This document shows positions 1 to 5,238 of a DNA stretch of 5,354 nucleotides, piece after piece. A program made the position numbers and the translations under genes. The stretch lies in assembly GCA_910585535.1 (NCBI GenBank), contig CAJUFK010000130.1:1-5354 (forward strand). The letters run 5' to 3'. This DNA comes from an uncultured Angelakisella sp. GTDB taxonomy: Bacteria; Bacillota; Clostridia; Oscillospirales; Ruminococcaceae. The stretch's first letter is position 1, and each line of letters starts with the position of its first letter. Below the pieces are notes generated by a model, which saw nothing but the letters and a program-made list of their open reading frames with translations, searched no databases and was not told where the DNA came from.

Positions 1-1640
1 ACCTGAACAGCACGTTCCTCAACCTGATCGACGCCAACATCCGGGCCCAGATCAGGCAGGCAAAAATCCCGTACCGCCCCGGCAGCGGCACCAGCATGAA
101 CGTCAACAGCGGGGCGAACGGCCTGAGTGCGAAGATTTTCCTGCTGTCCAACATCGAGGTCGGCGGCCAGACCGATTGGAACTATATGCCCCACGACGGC
201 GCAAGGCTGGCCTACTTCGAGTACGGCACCGGCACCTCGGCCAACAACAAGCGCCTTGCCTACCTGAACGGTTCGGCCGCCCTCTGGTGGCTCCGCTCCC
301 CGCTCACCAGCAACTCCAACGGCGCTTGGTACGTCAGCTCCGTTGGCAACTCCAACCACGCGTACTACTGCTCGAGCACCTATGGCATCCGCCCCGCTTT
401 GATACTTCCCTCTACACTCTTGGTCTCTGATGATGGCTCTGTGAGCACGAACACGGCCCCGAGTACGCCCGGAAGCATCAACGTCCCCAGCACGATCCAG
501 GGCGGCAGCACAATCACGATTTCCTGGGGCAGCAGCACCGACGCCGAGAGCAACCTGGAGGGGTACATCCTGGAGCGCAGCACCGACGGCGGAAATGCGT
601 GGTCGCAGATTTACCAGGGCACCAGCACCAGCACGACCAACACCGTGCCGTTTGGCACGGGGAGCGTAATGTACCGGGTGAAAGCCTATGACAGCGATGG
701 GCTGTCGTCTGGCTACAAGACCAGCAGCCGGGTAACGGTGAAGAACAACACCGCACCGACCGCACCGAACGGGATCACGGTGCCGAATACCGTCCTGGGA
801 GGCTCGACGCTCACCATTACATGGGGAGCGGCAGCCGACCAGGACGGTAACTTGTCCGGGTACAGCCTGGAGCGGCAGGTGGACGGCGGCTCCTGGTCTG
901 CGATTTACTCCGGCAACACCTTGAGCTACACCGACACAATCACGAAGGGCTGGGCGAAGGTGGCTTATCGAGTCCGGGCCTATGACAGTGACAACGCATA
1001 CAGCGAGTATGTCACGTCGCCGGAACGGACCGTGAACAACAACACGGCTCCGGCCATCACCTGCGGTTCCGCAAGCGGGAGTGACCTGGGGACGAAGGAC
1101 TCCGGCTTCCAGGTCGGCTACTCCGTCAGCGATGTTGATGGCGATACTGTCACCGTGACTGAGGCCATCGACGGCGTGACCAAGCGGACGTTCCAGGCTA
1201 CCCTGGACGGGAGCAACAGCTTCAATGTGACCGGGGAGTATTTCATGAAGCTGCTGAACGGCGGCCACACGCTGACCATCACCGCCGATGACGGGAAGGC
1301 CAGAACCGTACATTCCCTCACTTTCACGAAGGAAGTCACCGGGGCGTCTGTGACGCTGGAGGAGCCCATGGAGGCGGACGACCAGATCACGATTTGCGTC
1401 CTGTCCGTGGCTGGCTTTATCCCCTCCGACGCCGAGTACAAGGTGGAAGTCACGAACAACGCTAACGATGACACGCCGGTGTGGGAGGACTGCACCACTG
1501 AGGTGAAGGCTGGCGCCAACTATGTCTTTGAGAACAAGACCGCCGCCAATGGGTTTGCCTTCAACTTCCGTGTGACGGCTGAGCGTGGAGAAAGCGGCAT
1601 CGGCGGCTATATCACGTCTGTGCAAGGAGGTTTTCAGTAA
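1..1640 (+). CDS. Phage tail fibre / receptor-binding protein, DUF6273 plus FN3-like domains (5' partial)
   Basis: The reading frame is open to the left edge. Codons from base 3 read LNSTFLNLID..., which is typical DUF6273 sequence, so the ATG at 96 is internal and the true start lies outside the window. Numbering from base 3 gives 545 residues. Residues 1-139 are the DUF6273 domain, with WWLRSP at 95-100 and an ending of YGIRPALILPSTL. An NTAP motif occurs three times (residues 150, 249, 347) and starts three beta-rich modules. The first two (about 150-248 and 249-346) are fibronectin-III-like, with matching ITISWG/LTITWG, LERS/LERQ and YRVKAYDSD/YRVRAYDSD blocks. The third (about 347-435) is Ig/cadherin-like, containing SVSDVDGDTVTV. 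The last 110 residues form a C-terminal domain of unknown role. In phages this architecture suggests an exposed tail-tip fibre binding the host surface. A bacterial surface adhesin is the alternative, but the lysis genes downstream argue for phage. The specific ligand is unknown. Confidence 0.82.
   Translation, partial: LNSTFLNLIDANIRAQIRQAKIPYRPGSGTSMNVNSGANGLSAKIFLLSNIEVGGQTDWNYMPHDGARLAYFEYGTGTSANNKRLAYLNGSAALWWLRSPLTSNSNGAWYVSSVGNSNHAYYCSSTYGIRPALILPSTLLVSDDGSVSTNTAPSTPGSINVPSTIQGGSTITISWGSSTDAESNLEGYILERSTDGGNAWSQIYQGTSTSTTNTVPFGTGSVMYRVKAYDSDGLSSGYKTSSRVTVKNNTAPTAPNGITVPNTVLGGSTLTITWGAAADQDGNLSGYSLERQVDGGSWSAIYSGNTLSYTDTITKGWAKVAYRVRAYDSDNAYSEYVTSPERTVNNNTAPAITCGSASGSDLGTKDSGFQVGYSVSDVDGDTVTVTEAIDGVTKRTFQATLDGSNSFNVTGEYFMKLLNGGHTLTITADDGKARTVHSLTFTKEVTGASVTLEEPMEADDQITICVLSVAGFIPSDAEYKVEVTNNANDDTPVWEDCTTEVKAGANYVFENKTAANGFAFNFRVTAERGESGIGGYITSVQGGFQ
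1624..1630 (+). promoter_or_regulatory. Ribosome binding site for the DUF4376 gene
   Basis: AAGGAGG lies inside the last codons of the fibre gene, 9 bases before the ATG at 1640. Together with the TAATG stop/start overlap (1638-1642), it suggests that the fibre gene and the next gene are translationally coupled. Confidence 0.8.
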
Positions 1641-2173
1641 TGGGGCTGAGAGTTATTCGCAGAGACAGTGTCCGTGGGCTGAAGATGAGGAAAGCTGGCA
1701 TTACTCCGCCTAATGATTGGAATGATGCAGGGCAGGTTCGGACAGCAAAGTGCCAAGAGGTCAGCAAGGCTTGCTCTGCTGTTATTTCCGCCGGAGTTGA
1801 TGTGGAACTCTCTGGAGGCACCCAGCACTTCAGCTTGGAGACGCACGACCAGACCAATATCGACTCGATGTTCACGGCGGTGAACCTGGGCGCCACGGAG
1901 TACCCGTACCATGCGGACGGGAACAAGTGCGTCATGTACCCCGCCAAGGACATCATCACCCTGTATGTGGCCTACAAAAGCTACGTCACGCAGCAGACTA
2001 CCTACTGCAATTTCCTGCGGGTCTGGATCAACCGTGAAACCGACCCCGAGGTCATTGGGAGCATCGTCTACGGTAGCGAGCTGCCCGACGACCTGAAGGC
2101 TGAGATGCAGGCCGTCTTGGAGGCTGCCAGTGCCCAGATTCAGGGCATCATCGGCACTCCGAGCTTCAAGTAA
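1640..2173 (+). CDS. DUF4376 domain phage tail-associated protein
   Basis: This 177-residue protein has a DUF4376-type core at about 33-150. Recognisable blocks are AKCQEVSKACSAVISAG (36-52), QHFSLETHDQTNI (62-74), YPYHADGNKC (88-97) and TTYCNFLRVWI (120-130), followed by a GSELPDDLK end. DUF4376 proteins occur widely in phage tail-fibre and baseplate regions; their biochemical role is not established. No signal peptide or membrane segment is visible. The start at 1640 overlaps the fibre stop by one base and has a good ribosome binding site, so the two products are probably made together, perhaps as fibre and accessory or attachment protein (inference). The first 59 codons (to about 1816) are rich in T-ending codons, while the following 60 are almost devoid of them, which suggests a mosaic junction within the gene. 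Confidence 0.85.
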   Translation: MGLRVIRRDSVRGLKMRKAGITPPNDWNDAGQVRTAKCQEVSKACSAVISAGVDVELSGGTQHFSLETHDQTNIDSMFTAVNLGATEYPYHADGNKCVMYPAKDIITLYVAYKSYVTQQTTYCNFLRVWINRETDPEVIGSIVYGSELPDDLKAEMQAVLEAASAQIQGIIGTPSFK

Positions 2174-2177
2174 GGAG
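2171..2177 (+). promoter_or_regulatory. Ribosome binding site for the PF06541-like gene, overlapping the upstream stop
   Basis: TAAGGAG uses the TAA stop of the DUF4376 gene as its first three bases. The next gene begins ATGATG. The first ATG (2183) is 5 bases after the AAGGAG core and the second (2186) is 8 bases after it, so the true start could be either. The difference is one methionine. Confidence 0.7.
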
Positions 2178-2182
2178 AAAGC

Positions 2183-2602
2183 ATGATGAAAACGGCGCTG
2201 AAATTTGCCGTCCTCGCTTTGTGCGGGGGCGGCACCTATTTTGCTATCGAGATGATCTGGCGGGGGCATAGTCACTGGACAATGGCTGTCCTCGGCGGGA
2301 TTTGCTTTGTGCTGATAGGCGGCATAAACGAGTTCTTCCCCTGGGAGATGCCTTTGGCGTTGCAGGGGGTAATCGGCGCCGCTGTAGTCACAGTTCTTGA
2401 GTTCTTCTCTGGTGTGATTTTGAACCTCTGGCTTGGACTCGGAATCTGGGACTATTCGGGTCAGCCGCTCAACCTGCTTGGTCAGATCTGCGCCTTGTAT
2501 AGCATTTTGTGGATACCGCTTGCCGCTGCGGCGGTCATTCTGGACGACTGGCTCCGGTACTTCATGTTCGGTGAAGAGCGTCCAACCTACAAACTGTTTT
2601 GA
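2183..2602 (+). CDS. Four-helix membrane protein, PF06541 ('putative ABC-transporter type IV', CmpB-like)
   Basis: This 139-residue protein is strongly hydrophobic, with about four membrane segments near residues 5-25, 32-50, 57-84 and 98-120. Motifs matching PF06541 are GHSHWTM (28-34), GGICFVLIGGINEFFPWEMP (38-57), VTVLEFFSG (69-77), WDYSGQPLNLLGQIC (89-103) and the final LDDWLRY (120-126). Glutamates at 50 and 73 sit in or beside the hydrophobic stretches. The family's 'ABC transporter' label is historical: there is no ATPase domain or partner here, so transport is not supported. The position between tail and endolysin genes suggests a phage membrane function such as holin, antiholin or host-envelope modification (inference). 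Some codons are more A/T-ending than in the endolysin gene. Identity with the family is fairly secure; function is unknown. Confidence 0.8.
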   Translation: MMKTALKFAVLALCGGGTYFAIEMIWRGHSHWTMAVLGGICFVLIGGINEFFPWEMPLALQGVIGAAVVTVLEFFSGVILNLWLGLGIWDYSGQPLNLLGQICALYSILWIPLAAAAVILDDWLRYFMFGEERPTYKLF

Positions 2603-2616
2603 GAGGTAGATGAACG

Positions 2617-3072
2617 ATGGGGTTTAGTGAGTTTATGATTGCCCTGGTACTCGCCGTTGCCGGCGGAGCGGCCGGGGCTGCCGTCATCAACGGGATCAAT
2701 GAGCGGTGGAAATTCAAGGCCAGCCGGAAGGCGGCCAAGGAGGATCGCCAGGAGGAGAAGGAAGACCGCACCGAGAAAATCGAGGAGAAGGTCAAAGAGC
2801 TCAAAGAAGAGGAAAGTGCGTGGAAGAAGGAGATCGAGAAGAAGCTGAAAGATCTCGATACCCAGAACACCGCTGAGAATGAGGCGCTGCGGGTGATCCT
2901 GCTGGACCGCATCCGCCACCTTGGGCAGAGCTACATTGCCGCCGGAGAGATCGACTTTGACGACCGGCGCATTTTCCACATGATGCACAGCGTGTACCAT
3001 GACGGCCTGGGCGGGAACGGCGACGCCGACCTGGTGGTCGAGGCCGTGGACGAGCTGCCGCTGAAGCAGTAA
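2617..3072 (+). CDS. Phage membrane-anchored coiled-coil protein of the lysis region, function unknown
   Basis: This 151-residue protein has three parts. A single hydrophobic helix occupies residues 5-27 and is rich in Ala and Gly. A very charged stretch at 31-88, almost all Lys, Glu, Arg and Asp, is likely a long alpha-helical coiled coil. A C-terminal module at 90-150 includes LRVILLDRIRHLGQSYI, then MMHSVYHDGLGGNGDADLV and a DELPLK end. I recognise this kind of C-terminal module (an RD/DR helix, then YH.GLGGNG, then LP) from small proteins next to holin and endolysin genes in phages of Clostridia, but cannot name a family. A ribosome binding site, AGAGGT (2602-2607), lies 9 bases before the ATG. 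The anchor plus coiled coil suggests a membrane-tethered oligomer, possibly a holin partner or regulator; this is inference. Confidence 0.75.
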   Translation: MGFSEFMIALVLAVAGGAAGAAVINGINERWKFKASRKAAKEDRQEEKEDRTEKIEEKVKELKEEESAWKKEIEKKLKDLDTQNTAENEALRVILLDRIRHLGQSYIAAGEIDFDDRRIFHMMHSVYHDGLGGNGDADLVVEAVDELPLKQ

Positions 3073-3081
3073 CAAGAAGGT

Positions 3082-3087
3082 GAGGTG
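3082..3087 (+). promoter_or_regulatory. Ribosome binding site that selects the GTG start at 3094
   Basis: GAGGTG ends 6 bases before GTG 3094. The other in-frame GTG, at 3085, lies inside this element and would have only the weaker AAGG (3077-3080) at 4 bases. This favours 3094 as the start. Confidence 0.6.
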
Positions 3088-3093
3088 GAAGAC

Positions 3094-3558
3094 GTGAGAG
3101 ATCTCATCATCACAGCCGCCGTGTCCTTCCTGGTCGGCGTCCTGATTGTCTTCCTGCTGCTTGCCTCCGTATCATCTATCCGCCGGAGGTCTGGCGAACG
3201 GAGAAGCGCTGGGGCGGCGACGCCCAGGGAGAGACGCAGGGTGCCCCTGCAAAAGCCGAAGACCTCGACCGTCGTGCTGGTGTTCGTCGCTGTGTTCGTC
3301 CTGTTGTTCACCAATCGGATGATCGAGCTGTACGAGGCCACCGGCGGCATCCCGGATACACTGGTCGTCAGCGTTTTTGGCATCTGCGGTGGAGAGTGCG
3401 GCGCCCTGAGCTGGATTCGCACCTCCAAAGAGAAGCACCGGGATCGGAAATGGGAAGCTGAGGACCGGAAGCGGATGGAGGAGGAAGCGAAGCGCCAGGC
3501 TACGGCTGATGACCTGGAGCCGTCTTTCACCGCAGACCGAGAAAAGGACAGGCCATAA
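3094..3558 (+). CDS. Holin-like small phage membrane protein
   Basis: With the GTG at 3094 the product is 154 residues; a GTG at 3085 would add three. The first hydrophobic helix is at about 4-28. A strongly basic loop at 30-57 has two RRR clusters and should stay in the cytoplasm by the positive-inside rule. A second helix is at about 58-74 and a weaker third at about 86-108, containing IPDTLVVSVFGICGGECGAL. The tail from 109 is highly charged (Lys, Arg, Glu) and probably helical. The segment from helix 2 through the 'PDTL...FG...GE' block resembles small proteins found before endolysin genes in phages of Clostridia. Position directly upstream of the endolysin (14 bases), small size and a charged C-terminus fit a holin, but no holin family can be assigned with certainty. 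It could also be an antiholin or an accessory membrane protein. Confidence 0.72.
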   Translation: MRDLIITAAVSFLVGVLIVFLLLASVSSIRRRSGERRSAGAATPRERRRVPLQKPKTSTVVLVFVAVFVLLFTNRMIELYEATGGIPDTLVVSVFGICGGECGALSWIRTSKEKHRDRKWEAEDRKRMEEEAKRQATADDLEPSFTADREKDRP

Positions 3559-3563
3559 AGGAG
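3557..3563 (+). promoter_or_regulatory. Ribosome binding site of the endolysin gene
   Basis: AAAGGAG begins within the TAA stop of the upstream gene and sits 8 bases before the endolysin ATG at 3572. It fixes that start, and the residues after it lead directly into the lysozyme domain. Confidence 0.75.
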
Positions 3564-3571
3564 TGATTTGA

Positions 3572-5041
3572 ATGGCTCTTACAGGCACGACAAATGAAGA
3601 GAAAATCTGGAACTACCTGAAGGCGCAGGGCATGACCGATGCGGGAACCGCCGGCCTGATGGGGAACCTCTACGCCGAGAGCGGACTCAGACCGAACAAC
3701 CTGCAAAACTCCTACGAGGGGAAGTTGGGCATGGCTGACGCCGAGTACACCGAACTGGTGGACAAGGGCAGTTACACCAACTTCGTCCGGGACAGCGCAG
3801 GCTACGGCCTGTGCCAGTGGACATACTGGAGCCGCAAGGAGGCCCTGCTGGCTTACGCCAAGGCCGCCGGGAAATCCATCGGCGATCTGGAGATGCAGCT
3901 TGGCTTCTTGATGAAGGAGCTGTCCAGCGGTTACAAGGCGGTGCTGACCGTGTTGAAAACCGCAACCACCGTCCGGGCTGCCTCTGATGCTGTCCTGCTC
4001 CAGTTCGAGCGGCCTGCTGACCAAAGCGAGACAGCAAAGGCCAGAAGAGCCGGATTTGGGCAGAAGTATTTTGCCAAGTACGCCGCAAAGGAGGGGCAGA
4101 GCGTGAGTTTTGTGCCCAGGATGACCCGGCCGGAGGCCGGGAACAAGTATTACATTACAAAGGCCGCCGGGGGTTACTCTGACGCCGTGAAAGGGAGTCC
4201 CACCGATACGGCCTGCAATGTGCTGTCGAACTGCGTGGGCTACGCCTACGGACGGTTCAACGAGATCATCGGGGAAGGTGCCTGTAAGCACCTGCGCCCC
4301 GTGAACGCTGAGAACTTCATCCAGTACAAAGGCGCACTGGAGGTAGGCCAGGAGCCTCGCCTGGGAGCCTGTATGGTCTGGCAGAAGGGGGCCACCCTGA
4401 AGGGAACCGACGGAGCCGGCCATGTCGCCATTGTGGAGAAGATCATCAGCAAAACGGAGATTGTCACATCCGAGAGCGGCTGGAAAGCATCCAAGCCGTT
4501 CTGGACGCAGACCCGGAAGAAAGGGAGCGGCAACTGGGGCCAAGGGAGCGGTTATAAGTTCCTGGGCTTCATTTACAACCCGGCCCCGTGCTGCAAGGGG
4601 GGAGTTGCTACGACGGGCGGTGACACCGCAGGCGACACCACCCAGAACAAGCCCACCCCGGTCTCCGGCCTCAAGGTCGGCGACACCGTGGACTTCACCG
4701 GAACCACGCACTATGCCAGCTCCAACTCCACGAGCGCCGTGGCCTGCAAGCCCGGCCGGGCCAAGGTGACGGCAATCTCTGCCGGTGCCAAGCATCCGTA
4801 CCACCTGGTCAGGGTGTCCGGCGGCAAGTCCACGGTCTATGGCTGGGTCAACACGGCGGACATCGTCGGTACATCCAGTGTGGCCGATGTGGCGGTATAC
4901 ACAGTCGCGGCAGGTGATTCCCTGTGGGGGATTGCCCAGAAGCGGCTCGGAAACGGAAATCGGTACAAGGAGATCATGACCCTGAACGGGCTGACCTCCA
5001 CGACCATTCACCCCGGCCAGAAGCTGAGGCTGCCATCGTGA
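3572..5041 (+). CDS. Modular phage endolysin: tail-lysozyme domain, CHAP, SH3-like and LysM domains
   Basis: This 489-residue enzyme is predicted to degrade host peptidoglycan at the end of infection. Residues 7-170 match the phage-tail lysozyme type (PF18013-like): GLMGNLYAESGLRPNN with probable catalytic Glu36, then GYGLCQWTYWSRKEALL. It should cut the glycan strand. Residues about 190-337 form a CHAP domain that should cut peptide or amide bonds. Cys221 in SNCVGYAYGR is the likely nucleophile, His284 in GHVAIVEKI the partner, and Glu301 (SESGW) possibly the third residue. A flexible linker (338-361, Gly/Thr/Asp-rich) leads to an SH3-like domain at about 362-432 (GLKVGDTVDFTG, then YGWVNTADI). 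A LysM domain follows at 443-488 (YTVAAGDSLWGIAQKRLG, then PGQKLRLPS) and should bind N-acetylglucosamine-containing glycan. No signal peptide is visible, so release probably depends on a holin. The domain order is convincing; the exact bond specificity is not shown. A virion-associated lysin is a less likely alternative. Confidence 0.93.
   Translation: MALTGTTNEEKIWNYLKAQGMTDAGTAGLMGNLYAESGLRPNNLQNSYEGKLGMADAEYTELVDKGSYTNFVRDSAGYGLCQWTYWSRKEALLAYAKAAGKSIGDLEMQLGFLMKELSSGYKAVLTVLKTATTVRAASDAVLLQFERPADQSETAKARRAGFGQKYFAKYAAKEGQSVSFVPRMTRPEAGNKYYITKAAGGYSDAVKGSPTDTACNVLSNCVGYAYGRFNEIIGEGACKHLRPVNAENFIQYKGALEVGQEPRLGACMVWQKGATLKGTDGAGHVAIVEKIISKTEIVTSESGWKASKPFWTQTRKKGSGNWGQGSGYKFLGFIYNPAPCCKGGVATTGGDTAGDTTQNKPTPVSGLKVGDTVDFTGTTHYASSNSTSAVACKPGRAKVTAISAGAKHPYHLVRVSGGKSTVYGWVNTADIVGTSSVADVAVYTVAAGDSLWGIAQKRLGNGNRYKEIMTLNGLTSTTIHPGQKLRLPS
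5026..5029 (+). promoter_or_regulatory. Short ribosome binding site inside the endolysin gene, for the Cys-rich protein
   Basis: GAGG lies 8 bases before the GTG at 5038. It is weak compared with the other sites in the window. The GTGA overlap (5038-5041) suggests that translation of the small gene depends partly on ribosomes finishing the endolysin. Confidence 0.5.
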
Positions 5042-5199
5042 GCGCCGTGTGCTCGGTGTGCGGGAAAGTGATCCAGGAGGTTCACCCCTGCCCGTACAAC
5101 CGCAGAGAGATCTACACCTGCGACGAGTGCTGCGAGAAGTGCTTCAGGGGTGAGCCGTTTCCGTGCCGGGAGCACGAATTGAGGTTCCCGAAGCCGTAA
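5038..5199 (+). CDS. Small Cys-rich, probably zinc-binding phage protein
   Basis: The 53-residue product starts at a GTG that overlaps the endolysin stop as GTGA. An upstream ATG in the same frame (4924) would force a 118-base overlap through the LysM domain, and the residues it adds have no protein-like pattern, so the short form is preferred. Eight cysteines and two histidines are arranged as C5-x2-C8, H16-x-C18, C28-x2-C31, C32-x2-C35 and C43-x2-H46. This could hold one or two structural zinc ions, as in zinc-ribbon or treble-clef folds. The sequence around CDECCEKCFRGEPFPCREH is unusually dense in cysteine. It has no membrane segment, so it is probably cytoplasmic. I do not recognise a named family. 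Overlap with the endolysin suggests co-production; a role in lysis timing or host takeover is speculation. Confidence 0.75.
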   Translation: MSAVCSVCGKVIQEVHPCPYNRREIYTCDECCEKCFRGEPFPCREHELRFPKP

Positions 5200-5224
5200 A
5201 GTTAGGCCGCTGTGCCGAAGAATT

Positions 5225-5230
5225 AGGAGG
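5225..5230 (+). promoter_or_regulatory. Strong ribosome binding site for the last, partial gene
   Basis: AGGAGG is followed by 8 bases and then ATG 5239. This is the only other content of the 39-base gap after the Cys-rich gene; no hairpin terminator or promoter is visible there. Confidence 0.8.
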
Positions 5231-5238
5231 AGTAATCA

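Noticed and set aside
96..98. ATG at 96 as the start of the fibre gene.
   Set aside because: The frame is open upstream to the window edge and encodes conserved DUF6273 residues (LNSTFLNLID) before this ATG, so it is internal.
1634..2275. A 213-codon minus-strand open frame opposite the DUF4376 gene.
   Set aside because: The + strand product matches a known family and has a strong ribosome binding site; the minus product shows no recognisable motif.
2183..2602. Annotation of the four-helix protein as an ABC transporter component.
   Set aside because: It has no Walker or signature motifs, no partner ATPase is nearby, and the context is phage; only the family name suggests transport.
2587..3530. 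Long minus-strand open frames opposite the coiled-coil and holin-like genes (2587-3075, 2931-3530).
   Set aside because: Their products are low-complexity Leu- or Ser/Arg-rich sequences that mirror the charged + strand proteins, and they conflict with tightly packed + strand genes that have good ribosome binding sites.
4422..4769. A + strand open frame of 115 codons inside the endolysin gene.
   Set aside because: The product is Arg/Pro/Ser/Ala-rich, typical of an out-of-frame reading of GC-rich coding DNA.
3527..5011. A 494-codon open frame on the minus strand across nearly the whole endolysin gene.
   Set aside because: It is the mirror of a gene with high GC3. It is rich in Gly, Leu and His with no domain pattern, while the + strand carries four recognisable domains with catalytic residues.
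4924..5037. Longer form of the Cys-rich protein starting at ATG 4924.
   Set aside because: It would overlap the LysM-coding part of the endolysin by 118 bases in another frame. The Cys/His pattern begins only after GTG 5038, which has its own GAGG site.
5200..5238. Possible terminator or promoter in the gap after the Cys-rich gene.
   Set aside because: No stable inverted repeat with a T-run and no convincing -35/-10 pair is visible; the gap is explained by the ribosome binding site of the next gene.
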